64,000 bases of DNA from Saccharicrinis aurantiacus (lineage in GTDB: Bacteria; Bacteroidota; Bacteroidia; Bacteroidales; Marinilabiliaceae). Shown here one piece after another: positions 52,843 through 62,400 of the stretch. How positions within the stretch are numbered: position 1 is the stretch's first letter; the number at the start of each line of letters is the position of its first letter. A model generated the notes under the pieces. It ran no database searches, was not told the DNA's origin, and saw only the letters and a list, made by a program, of their open reading frames with translations. The stretch is from the NCBI RefSeq assembly GCF_001660705.2, contig NZ_LYBV02000021.1, positions 97,019 through 161,018 on the forward strand, given 5' to 3'. The position numbers were made by a program, and so were the translations under genes.

Positions 52843-52949
52843 GCCTCTATCTTACTTCTGAATAATAAATATTCACCATTTCTCCAATCTGAAAAACCGC
52901 GCAAAGTAAATAATAAAATTGATACAATAAAAGTATTACATTGCTAAGC

Positions 52950-52981
52950 TTTGTTTAGGTGGTATATTTTTGCTAATTTTG
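52950..52981 (+). promoter_or_regulatory. Promoter of the GT5-like gene
   Basis: TTTG (52950-52953), 20 bases, TAATTTTG (52974-52981), followed by C: a full match to the Bacteroidota -33/-7 consensus. It would give a leader of about 95 bases before the ATG at 53086. Confidence 0.65.
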
Positions 52982-53085
52982 CGGCTTATATTCTGAAATA
53001 AAGCTGAATGATTTAGTTAGTTCAACAAAATGAAAGCTTATTTGAGTAATAGAAAATAGGAAGCTAAAAAGTACAAAACGATAAG

Positions 53086-53892
53086 ATGGACAAAACAAAG
53101 GTTTTATTTATTTCTCAAGAAATTACCCCTTACCTACCAGAGACAGAAATGTCTAAAATAGGTCGCTACTTACCACAAGGTATTCAAGAAAAAGGTAAAG
53201 AAATCAGAACATTTATGCCTCGTTATGGATGTATAAATGAACGTAGAAATCAACTTCACGAAGTGATTCGCTTATCAGGGATGAACTTGATAATTGATGA
53301 TACCGACCATCCTCTTATCATTAAAGTAGCTTCAATACAAGCTGCTCGTATGCAGGTGTATTTTATCGACAATGAAGATTATTTTCAAAGAAAATCTACA
53401 TTAGTTGATAAAGAAGGTGCTGAGCATTTAGACAATGATGAAAGAGCCATTTTCTTTGCACGAGGTGTTTTAGAAACAACTAAAAAACTTAGATGGGCTC
53501 CAGATGTAATTCACTGTCATGGTTGGTTCACAGGCTTAGTACCTCTTTATATTAAGAAAGCAATGAATGAAGATCCTCATTTTGCTAATTCTAAGTTGGT
53601 TTACTCAGTGTATAATGATGATTTTACAACTACATTCTCTGATAGTTTTCGCGATAAGTTAAAACTTGAAGGAATTGAAGATTCAGATATTGAAGTATTA
53701 AATCCTTGCAATTTTGAGAATTTAAGCAAATTAGCAATCCAATATTGTGATGGTATTATTCAAGGTCATCCTGATGCTAATAGCGAAATTATTGAATATG
53801 CAAAGAATTCAGGAAAACCAGTTCTTGATTTCCAAGCAGAAGATACTTATGTAGATGCGTTCAATTCTTTCTATGACGATTTATTGGGTTAG
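53086..53892 (+). CDS. Glycogen/starch synthase N-terminal-domain-only protein (GT5-like)
   Basis: 268 residues. It matches only the N-terminal Rossmann domain of GT5 glycogen synthases: VLFISQEITPYLPETEMSKIGRYLPQ at the start (with the family's KxGG site here replaced by K-I-G-R), DNDERAIFFARGVLETTKKL and DVIHCHGWFTGLVPLYIKK. The C-terminal nucleotide-sugar-binding domain of the family is absent, about half the usual length, with no frameshift remnant downstream. It is therefore either a pseudo-enzyme or a partner subunit. This short form is common next to panC, DUF4270 and glmS in Bacteroidota. Catalysis alone is unlikely. Confidence 0.85.
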   Translation: MDKTKVLFISQEITPYLPETEMSKIGRYLPQGIQEKGKEIRTFMPRYGCINERRNQLHEVIRLSGMNLIIDDTDHPLIIKVASIQAARMQVYFIDNEDYFQRKSTLVDKEGAEHLDNDERAIFFARGVLETTKKLRWAPDVIHCHGWFTGLVPLYIKKAMNEDPHFANSKLVYSVYNDDFTTTFSDSFRDKLKLEGIEDSDIEVLNPCNFENLSKLAIQYCDGIIQGHPDANSEIIEYAKNSGKPVLDFQAEDTYVDAFNSFYDDLLG

Positions 53893-53926
53893 TATAAATT
53901 AATTGCCACTTAACTAAGTACACATT

Positions 53927-55366
53927 ATGCGCTTATCACAATTAATCATGGCTGCGGCTGTAGTTGTATTATCAGTTTCATGTAACGATGATTTTTCATC
54001 AGTAGGAGGGAATGTATTGCCTGGTGATGAAGTAATATCAACGCATGTTGAAACAAATACTCTGCAAGCATTGAGTGAAATGTCAGATCCAATTAAATCA
54101 TCAAACCCAACATCCTTTATTTTAGGAGAGTTGCAGGATGAATATTTTGGGGCATCTAAAGCCGACTTCATTACTCAGTTTTCAGTAGGAACAATTGATG
54201 GGACTAGGGATACTACAAGCCTTAAGGCTGCAGATAACTACGAGCTTGATTCAACAAGATTACTGTTAAAGTATCCTTTGAATTCGTGGACAGGAGATAC
54301 CTTAGCAAATCATATCGTTTCAATTTATGAATTGACAAATTCTTTATCGCCATCGAGTTCTTATAACTCAGATACTAAAGGAGCAGATTTGTCTGATCCA
54401 GAAGTTGTTGGTACGATTACCTTTAATGTACTGAATGGTAAAAATGATTCTATCTGGAGTCAAGCAAGTTATGTAGATACATTATCTATTCCAATAGATG
54501 ATGCAATTGGTGAAAAGATATTTACTGTGGGTGTTGATACCATTACGAACAATACCTTATTTCGTGATTTCTTTAAGGGGTTTTATGTTACTAGTGAATT
54601 AGAAAGTGATGATCCTGATGCTGAAGGTTCACTTGTTAAATTCAATCATCGCAGTACAAGTCAAGAATTGGTATTGTATTACAAGCGATATGAAATTGAT
54701 GCTACGCTAGGTGATACGATTGGTACTACTTTATTTGAAAGAAAGTTCCCAGTTAATAGTGAGAGTGTAAAGATTAATTCTTTTGTACATTCTAATTCTT
54801 CCGTTGATCAGTCGGATATTTCAAAATTATTTGTACAACCTATGGCTGGGAGTATGGGAAATATTAAGATTGATAATGCTTTTAAAGAAGCTTGGGGAGA
54901 TTCAATAGAAAATATTGACTCAGACTATCATTTAGGTATTGCCGCTGTTGATATTAATGTTTTTATAGATACAACAGCTACAAATTATAGAACTTACGCT
55001 CCACCTCAATCGTTAAGTATCTATAGAAAGAACGATAAAGATGAATTAACAACACCAACTTTTTATAATGATAATGGAACTTTGTCTTCTGGTATTGGTA
55101 GCGGTCTGCTTTATACTGATGTAAATGAAAATGATGAAGTTTATCCATCGCATTATAAGTTTTCTTTTACTCCAGGTTATTTCGAAGAACTAGTAGCTCC
55201 TTCATCTTATAATATTGATTTAGTTGATTTTGAAGATATTTATATTATGCCACTAAGTCCAGAATCGAATTTTGATAGAGTGATTTTGCACAATACAGAG
55301 ATCATTTCTACAACGGATACTATACCTGCTCCATACATTGCGATTAAGTATATTAAATTAAAATAG
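53927..55366 (+). CDS. DUF4270 lipoprotein
   Basis: 479 residues. MRLSQLIMAAAVVVLSVSC gives a lipobox Cys at 19, followed by NDDFSSVGGNVLPGDEVIS, the typical DUF4270 opening. The rest is beta-rich with no catalytic motif and ends IPAPYIAIKYIKLK. The family is confined to Bacteroidota and lies beside the GT5-like gene, as here (34 bases), so a joint role in cell-envelope or surface structure is likely but not shown. It ends at a strong terminator. Confidence 0.88.
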   Translation: MRLSQLIMAAAVVVLSVSCNDDFSSVGGNVLPGDEVISTHVETNTLQALSEMSDPIKSSNPTSFILGELQDEYFGASKADFITQFSVGTIDGTRDTTSLKAADNYELDSTRLLLKYPLNSWTGDTLANHIVSIYELTNSLSPSSSYNSDTKGADLSDPEVVGTITFNVLNGKNDSIWSQASYVDTLSIPIDDAIGEKIFTVGVDTITNNTLFRDFFKGFYVTSELESDDPDAEGSLVKFNHRSTSQELVLYYKRYEIDATLGDTIGTTLFERKFPVNSESVKINSFVHSNSSVDQSDISKLFVQPMAGSMGNIKIDNAFKEAWGDSIENIDSDYHLGIAAVDINVFIDTTATNYRTYAPPQSLSIYRKNDKDELTTPTFYNDNGTLSSGIGSGLLYTDVNENDEVYPSHYKFSFTPGYFEELVAPSSYNIDLVDFEDIYIMPLSPESNFDRVILHNTEIISTTDTIPAPYIAIKYIKLK

Positions 55367-55383
55367 AAACTTATATATCTTAT

Positions 55384-55418
55384 AATAGCCCTTTCAATTA
55401 TGAAAGGGCTATTTTTTT
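55384..55418 (+). terminator. Rho-independent terminator after the DUF4270 gene
   Basis: Perfect 13-bp stem AATAGCCCTTTCA / TGAAAGGGCTATT with loop ATTA, followed by T's. Confidence 0.92.
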
Positions 55419-55478
55419 ATCTAAACGTTTAAGTATCATTTTCTATTTTAGTAATTTTATCAGACTAAAATTTAACAA

Positions 55479-57416
55479 ATGCAATACAGAAATCTAAATG
55501 CCGTAGAAATTACTAAGCTAGAGTCTCAAGGTTGTATAAGTGATGACTGGCAGGATATATTTGTTCATCCAAAATTCTCCTCTGATAGGGTCTGTAATTG
55601 TGAGTTCTCAGGAAAAAATCACATTGGAGAGCTCAATATTGAGGTTACACTGCAGCATGGCCTAAAAACTAAAGCGGGATTGTATAATTCATGTTTTCAT
55701 AACTGTAGTATTGGAAATGGTGTTTTTATTAAGAATATTGGTAATCTAATTTCGAATTATCTTATTGAAGATAACGTTCAGATCGTAAATACCAATGAAA
55801 TAATATGCTCTGGTGAATCTTATTTTGGTAATGGCACACAAGTCTTAGCGGTTAATGAAGCTGGTGGGAGGGAAGTAACTATATATAATGAACTCTCATC
55901 CCAAATAGCATACTTACTTTGCTTTTTTAGGCACGATCAGAACTTAATTAATTCTCTTAACAGTAAAATAAAAGCTTATTGTAATACCATTAAATCTGAT
56001 ATAGGCAAAATTGGGACTCACGCAAAAATTTATAATGCAGGGAGTATTTTAAATGTCAATGTGGGTGACTATGCTATTGTTGAAGGTGCTTCTTTATTAA
56101 ATAATGGAACAATAAATAGTTCAGAGAAAGCGCCTTCATATATTGGAAAAGATGTGATTGCCAGAAACTTTATTTCCACAAGAAATGCAAAGATCACTGA
56201 TGGAGCACAAATTAATAATTGCTTTATTGGTGAGGCTGTAGAGGTAGGCGGTGGTTTTTCTGCTGAGAATAGTTTGTTTTTTGCCAATAGCCAGGCTTTA
56301 TTAGGTGAGGCTTGCAGTATTTTTGCTGGACCATATACAGTTACTCATCATAAATCTACTTTGTTAATTGCGGGTAACTTCTCTTTTTATAATGCAGGAA
56401 GCGCAACAAATCAAAGTAATCATATGTATAAACTCGGACCAGTTCATCAAGGAACCTTGGAGCGAGGATGCAAAACAGGCAGCGGTTCGTATATTTTGTG
56501 GCCAGGTAAAGTGAGCGCCTTTACAATGATATTAGGTAAGCATTATAACAATCCTGACACATCAGAATTTCCATTCTCATATTTAATTGAGGATAATGGA
56601 AAGAGCGTACTTATGCCAGGCCAAAATATGTTTAATGTTGGTACTTGTCGTGATACCCAAAAATGGCCTAATCGCGATAAGCGTACTTCAGATCTTCCCC
56701 TAGATCTTATTCACTTTGATGGTTTGAATCCTTTTACGATTAATAAAATTGTAAAAGGAATAGAAGTGTTACAAGCCCTAATGAAAAAGGCAAAGCCTGA
56801 TACCAAGGCGCTCATGTATAGAGGCGCTCAAATTTCTGTTGCATCAATAAAGCGCGGTATTACCTTATACGAGCAGATGTTAACAACTTACATAGGTGAT
56901 ATTGTACTAAATAATTATGATGAAATTGAAAATGGGAACCTGTCACAATCCGATAAACTAAGTGAATGGATAGATCTTGGAGGTTTATTTATTAGGGAAG
57001 ATAAGCTTGATGCTTTAACTAAGCAAATTGTGGAAACTGACATATCAATACATGAGATTGGAATGTTTCTTCATAATGAATATAAACAGCTATCTCAACT
57101 TAGTATGGCTCATGCCATTAGTATTGCGAATTCCTATTTTAATAAGGATTTATACAAAAACGAAAGCCTTTCAGAGTTTCTTGCTAGTTACCATGGTCTT
57201 CTAAAAAAGAATGAAACTGCAATAATATCTGATGCCAAAAAGGAGTTTAATGTTAAGAGTAAAATTGGTTTTGGTTTGACATCAGAAGCATTTAAAGAAG
57301 ACGATTTTCTTAATGTACGAGGCGATGTGAATAACAATAATTTTATAATTGACCTACAAAAAGAATACCAGATAAAGGATGAGAATGTTGAAAATAGAAT
57401 CAATAACCTAAAATAA
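55479..57416 (+). CDS. DUF4954 protein with left-handed beta-helix (hexapeptide-like) region
   Basis: 645 residues, no signal peptide, cytoplasmic. The N-terminal half (about 30-330) shows hexapeptide-like periodicity, for example VQIVNTNEIICSGESYFGNG, IGTHAKIYNAGSILNVNVGD and ITDGAQINNCFIGEAVEVGG, with HHKSTLLIAGNFSFYNAGSATNQSNHMYKLGP following. This is the order of UDP-N-acetylglucosamine-pyrophosphorylase-like C-terminal beta-helices. The C-terminal third is helical. The DUF4954 family is Bacteroidota-specific and of unknown function. Its position just before glmS hints at a role in amino-sugar nucleotide metabolism. Confidence 0.85.
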   Translation: MQYRNLNAVEITKLESQGCISDDWQDIFVHPKFSSDRVCNCEFSGKNHIGELNIEVTLQHGLKTKAGLYNSCFHNCSIGNGVFIKNIGNLISNYLIEDNVQIVNTNEIICSGESYFGNGTQVLAVNEAGGREVTIYNELSSQIAYLLCFFRHDQNLINSLNSKIKAYCNTIKSDIGKIGTHAKIYNAGSILNVNVGDYAIVEGASLLNNGTINSSEKAPSYIGKDVIARNFISTRNAKITDGAQINNCFIGEAVEVGGGFSAENSLFFANSQALLGEACSIFAGPYTVTHHKSTLLIAGNFSFYNAGSATNQSNHMYKLGPVHQGTLERGCKTGSGSYILWPGKVSAFTMILGKHYNNPDTSEFPFSYLIEDNGKSVLMPGQNMFNVGTCRDTQKWPNRDKRTSDLPLDLIHFDGLNPFTINKIVKGIEVLQALMKKAKPDTKALMYRGAQISVASIKRGITLYEQMLTTYIGDIVLNNYDEIENGNLSQSDKLSEWIDLGGLFIREDKLDALTKQIVETDISIHEIGMFLHNEYKQLSQLSMAHAISIANSYFNKDLYKNESLSEFLASYHGLLKKNETAIISDAKKEFNVKSKIGFGLTSEAFKEDDFLNVRGDVNNNNFIIDLQKEYQIKDENVENRINNLK

Positions 57417-57534
57417 TACGTGTTTAAGGCCTTAAATGTGTCATATACCAATTGAAGAGAAATTTATTAAAATAATGAATTATATTGCTTCGGTTAAATA
57501 AGGTGTTCGCGTTTTACGAATAAATGAAAAAAGT

Positions 57535-59370
57535 ATGTGTGGAATAGTTGCTTACATAGGGGAACGAAAAGCTTACCCAATATTAATTAAGGGATTACAA
57601 AGACTTGAATATAGAGGATATGATTCTGCAGGAGTTGCTCTTGTAAACGGATCTATCAATAGTTATAAAAGAATGGGCAAGGTGAAAGACCTGGAAGAGT
57701 TTGTTGGTGATAGTTCAACTGATGGGACTATAGGTATTGGTCATACGCGCTGGGCTACTCATGGAGAACCTAATGATACAAATGCGCATCCACATACTTC
57801 GATGAACGGAAAGTTTACTTTAGTGCATAATGGAATTATTGAAAACTATGCGCATTTAAAGAAGGAGCTTGTAAATAGAGGGTACGACTTCAAAAGTGAA
57901 ACGGACACTGAAGTTCTGGTAAACTTTATTGAGAATATTTATCTAGAGCAAAAAGTTGATGCGGAGTTAGCGGTTAGAGTTGCCCTATCAAAGGTGGTTG
58001 GCGCCTATGGTTTGGTAATTTCTTGTGCTGATGAGAAGGATAAGTTAATTGCAGCCCGAAAAGGTAGTCCTTTGGTAATTGGAGTTGGCCAGAATGAATA
58101 TTTTTTAGGTTCAGATGCTTCACCAATCATTGAATATACCGATCAGGTTATTTATATGAACGATGAAGATGTTGCTATTCTTACGAAAGAGGATCTTGTT
58201 TTAAAGAATATTCAGAATGATGCCCAGAAGCCTAAGATTCAGAAAGTCGAACTAACGATTGATGAAATTGATAAGGGCGATTACGAGCATTATATGCTGA
58301 AAGAAATATACGAGCAACCTACATCAATAATGGATACCATTCGTGGTCGTATCACAATGGATAAGTCGAAGATTTTCCTTGGGGGGATTAATGACGAAAT
58401 GCAAAAGCTGACCACAGCAAAGCGAATTATAATTGTTGCCTGTGGTACATCATGGCATGCAGGTATGGTTGGTGAGTATCTTTTTGAAGAATTTGCACGT
58501 GTACCAGTTGAAGTAGAATATGCTTCAGAGTTTAGATACCGTAATCCGGTTATTAATTCCGATGATGTATTAATTGCTATTTCTCAGAGTGGAGAAACTG
58601 CAGATACCTTAGCCGCTATTAAGATGGCCAAAGAACAAGGTGCAACAATTATCGGTATATGTAATGTTGTGGGGTCGTCTATTCCAAGAGAAACCCATGC
58701 AGGGGTTTATACCCACGCAGGTGTTGAGATTGGTGTTGCCTCAACAAAAGCCTTTACTTCTCAAGTAACAGCGCTTATGATGATGGCCTTTACTATTGGC
58801 CAGAAAAGAGGTTCGTTATATGATGAATTGTATAAGCAACTAATTAATGAGTTGACTTTAGTTCCTGAAAAGATAAAAACGATTCTTGAAAAAACAGCAG
58901 ATATAAAAGATATCGCATCCTTATATAAAGATGCTAATAATGCACTTTACTTAGGTAGAGGATATTTATTCCCGGTTGCTTTAGAGGGTGCTCTTAAATT
59001 AAAAGAAATTTCTTATATCCATGCAGAGGGTTATCCTGCTGCTGAGATGAAGCATGGACCAATTGCCTTAATTGATGAGAATATGCCTGTTTTTGTTGTG
59101 GCAACAAAAGATAAGTCATATGAGAAAATCGTTAGTAATATTCAAGAGGTTAAGGCAAGAAATGGTAAAGTGATTGCCGTGGTAACTGAAGGGGACACAA
59201 CTATTAAAAAAATGGCTGATCATGTTATTGAGGTACCGGATTGTCATGAGGCAATTGCACCTTTATTAACGGTTATTCCATTGCAGATTATTTCATACCA
59301 TATTGCTGTTTTACGTGGTTGCGATGTGGATCAACCACGTAACTTAGCCAAGTCGGTTACTGTGGAGTAG
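57535..59370 (+). CDS. glmS: Glutamine-fructose-6-phosphate aminotransferase (isomerizing)
   Basis: 611 residues, full length. Starts MCGIVAYIG with the catalytic Cys next to Met; RLEYRGYDSAG, GIGHTRWATHGEPNDTNAHPH and the C-terminal isomerase domain with two SIS subdomains (ACGTSWHAGMVGEYL, ISQSGETADTLAA, STKAFTSQVTAL) and CDVDQPRNLAKSVTVE at the end. It makes glucosamine-6-phosphate for peptidoglycan and LPS. No glmS ribozyme is visible in the 118 bases upstream. It ends at a strong bidirectional terminator. Confidence 0.98.
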   Translation: MCGIVAYIGERKAYPILIKGLQRLEYRGYDSAGVALVNGSINSYKRMGKVKDLEEFVGDSSTDGTIGIGHTRWATHGEPNDTNAHPHTSMNGKFTLVHNGIIENYAHLKKELVNRGYDFKSETDTEVLVNFIENIYLEQKVDAELAVRVALSKVVGAYGLVISCADEKDKLIAARKGSPLVIGVGQNEYFLGSDASPIIEYTDQVIYMNDEDVAILTKEDLVLKNIQNDAQKPKIQKVELTIDEIDKGDYEHYMLKEIYEQPTSIMDTIRGRITMDKSKIFLGGINDEMQKLTTAKRIIIVACGTSWHAGMVGEYLFEEFARVPVEVEYASEFRYRNPVINSDDVLIAISQSGETADTLAAIKMAKEQGATIIGICNVVGSSIPRETHAGVYTHAGVEIGVASTKAFTSQVTALMMMAFTIGQKRGSLYDELYKQLINELTLVPEKIKTILEKTADIKDIASLYKDANNALYLGRGYLFPVALEGALKLKEISYIHAEGYPAAEMKHGPIALIDENMPVFVVATKDKSYEKIVSNIQEVKARNGKVIAVVTEGDTTIKKMADHVIEVPDCHEAIAPLLTVIPLQIISYHIAVLRGCDVDQPRNLAKSVTVE

Positions 59371-59401
59371 GGCAGATATATTTTATACAACTATAAAAAA
59401 G

Positions 59402-59432
59402 AAGGCTTCAGTATAACTACTGAAGCCTTTTT
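59402..59432. terminator. Bidirectional terminator between glmS and the 1321-residue gene
   Basis: Perfect 12-bp stem AAGGCTTCAGTA (59402-59413) / TACTGAAGCCTT (59418-59429), loop TAAC, T's after on the + strand and A's before it (T's on the - strand). Confidence 0.9.
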
Positions 59433-59460
59433 GTATTCTGCTATTTTGTAATGCAGTAGC

Positions 59461-62400
59461 TTATTGCTTCTGCTTTATAAAAGTAACCTCATGTAAGAAG
59501 TTAATCTGCTCATTAATGTCTTTGTCGGCAGGTAATACCCATGGTTGACGCCAGTATTCCGGGTTGTAGTTAACCGTTTTAATCATCATTCTACGCTTAT
59601 CCATTTTATCAACAGAAGTCTTTTTAAACTCATCAGGTTTTTTATCAAATACCTCGGTTGTTGAGAACTCCCTTTTGTACGCCAGTTTAATATTGTCAAT
59701 GCGTAACTCTGCCGATTGTGATACATTTTTTAAATACCACTTGCCATCCTTTATGTGATAAGAAGCAGTATTATTTTGCTCAAGCACCTCAAATTTCTCG
59801 ATGGTTTTACCCGGCATTAAAAATTGTATTGGTAAAAGGTACTTACTAGCCGTTTCACTATACTTCCAGTTTAACGATACTAAGGCGAAGGTTTCTTTAT
59901 CAATAAGCATTGAGCCATCGTAAAGAGCCTTACGAACTTCGGGGTTTTGTGTAAAACTAATTTTGTAACATTTACGCCCCTGAAATTCCACAACACCTTC
60001 TGCTGTATATTTATAATCTTTACGGTTGTCGTACTTCAAGAAACTTAAATCCTGATGCAATGGATCAATAATTGGCATTAAATCATCGGTGGTATTTAAA
60101 GGCTCATATTTAATTTGCATTGGATAATCCTCAGTGCGGTACTCACGTCCCTCTAATGGCATTGTTTCATGTGTAATTATCGGACCGTAATAATTCTCCT
60201 TCTTTTGAATTAGCCCAAAGTCTGATACTCTAAATAGATCGCCATTCTTTTTAATGGTTTCTCGGTATGCTCCCTTAATAAAGATGCTCGATAGAATACT
60301 ATTTGATCTTTTCTTACGACCCATTTGCTGAATAATCTTTTCGGCATCTATCTTTTCGCTTGTATCCAAATTATTTTGAAGCTGAACCGATTTATCTCTC
60401 AGTAAATCATCCACACTCAACTCCGCAGAACCAAAATTAAGGGAACTTATTATAACAATATCGCTGCCACTTACTTCATCAAGATTGATGATAAAATCAC
60501 CATCGCGGTTTGTTGTGGTAGCAAAAGGTTTTCCTTTAATAGTAATATCGGCGTAAGCTAAATTGTTATTGGCAGGGGATTTCGCTATTGCAGCTCCCAA
60601 TTTATATTCTTTTGAAAGCGCAAGGTTTTCAACAGTTTCCTGTTCGTAATCAGAAGCCATATCATTTGTGGTAGCCTTTCTATTGCTATTTGTAATGCTT
60701 CCTTTTAATACAATTTGAGCTCCGGGTGTACCATCAACAGAAAAACCAGCTACATCAAACCTGAGTTGTTCTGCGGCGTCTGAATTATAAAATTGAATAG
60801 ATCCTTTACCTAATGAATCCGTTTTTATGGATGGCGACCAATACAAAGTAGAGCGCTCATCGTTAACTACTTTTAAATCGTCGGTACCATCATATTGTGG
60901 CGCATAAAACTCACGTACTTTCTCAAAGCCATATAATCTGAAGTTGGCCATTCCTTTGTTGTAGCTCTGTGCATAAACACCAGTTCCTTCCTTTGTATAA
61001 ATAGATAGTATTGCCTCGGGAGCTCCTGATATATCAATATCGGCAGTAGTTTCGGGCATAATATCAAACATAGGTGAATTGCGCGGCGAGAATACTAATT
61101 CGATAGACTTAATAGCCGTAGGATCCATCGACATAAAATCATCGAAGCTATAATTACTATCCATTGTTGCCAATCGTCCGTTCGAGTTGGTCATCCCAAT
61201 TAAAGAACCATCCACATAAATATAAAAGCGGTGCGGACTTTTACCTGTTAATACAAAATCAACCGTTCGCTGGTTACGCAACTCGGTAAAGCCATCATCA
61301 TCCGAAAATATTGAATCCTCTTCTGCAGCAAAGTCATCTTGTATGCCGCCCATGTCCTCCGGGTTGCTCACTTCATATACTCTTAAACCCGGAAATGCAT
61401 CGTACAATAAACTTGTTAAACCGTAGTACCATGGCGTATCTTTCATTAAGTCCTCCAGTTGCGATTGGCCTACCACATAACTTGGGGCACCAAATTGCTC
61501 CACCATATTCTCTTGTACAGTGCGCTTTTTACTGGCAGTAACATTAATGTTATCTAAGAAAATATCGGTTGTATCCTGAAAAAGAAAGGCATCATCATCT
61601 CTTTGCAGTCGTTCTTTTGTTTTGCCTTTACTTGCTTGTACTTCATCTGCTTTTATGGCTTCGCTGCTAAAGAATGTTGTGGCTACCTTTTCGCTAAGCA
61701 TCATTCGTGCACGAGCGTTATTATCAGCAGGGTCAAAGCGTAGATTCGAATTTAAATCGATATTAAAATCTGCTTTACTGTTCGATCTGTTTACCGTTTG
61801 CACCAACACATCAACGGTATCGTTAAAATCTTGTACATTAAACTTAAAGTGACCTTTCGAGTCGGTTGTAGTTTTCATCACCTGGGTTTGGTCTCCAGAT
61901 AACATCATGGTAACTTCAATGCCTTTCGGAGCTGCCTTTTTCCCACTCTTACGTTTTAATTTTCCATCAATATAAATACCCGTTTCGTATTGGTATTTAG
62001 GCGTAGTAATAGTATCAGCCATTACTTTTTCCCATTTAAATCGGCGCCATCCGTTAACTAGCATAATAATATCAAGGTTATTAAAGGCCTCGGCATTATT
62101 TTTCAATAGCGATCCAATATTATTAATTTTACCTGGTAAATTGGCACTTAGTAACATGTGATTTACTAAATTTATTTGGCTATAGGCTTTATCATCTACC
62201 AATGCAGCATCGGTTACCGACATCGAAAATTCACCCTCAACAGGGTTTCCATTTTTATCACTTACGCTAAGCTGAATATCTATAGCCTCGCGACTATTGT
62301 AATGGTCTTTAGCTCCCTCAATAGAAATATTTAAAGCATCGTAGTGGTTTACAAAAACCAAACGCTCAGCCTCCGGAATCATATCACTGTTTAATAGGGT

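Noticed and set aside
53086..53892. Truncation of a glycogen synthase by frameshift
   Set aside because: The downstream bases lead directly into the DUF4270 gene with no remaining GT5 C-terminal sequence in any frame, and the short form is common in the phylum.
57417..57534. glmS ribozyme
   Set aside because: The 118-base gap is too short and AT-rich and shows no pseudoknot core; this ribozyme is typical of Firmicutes.
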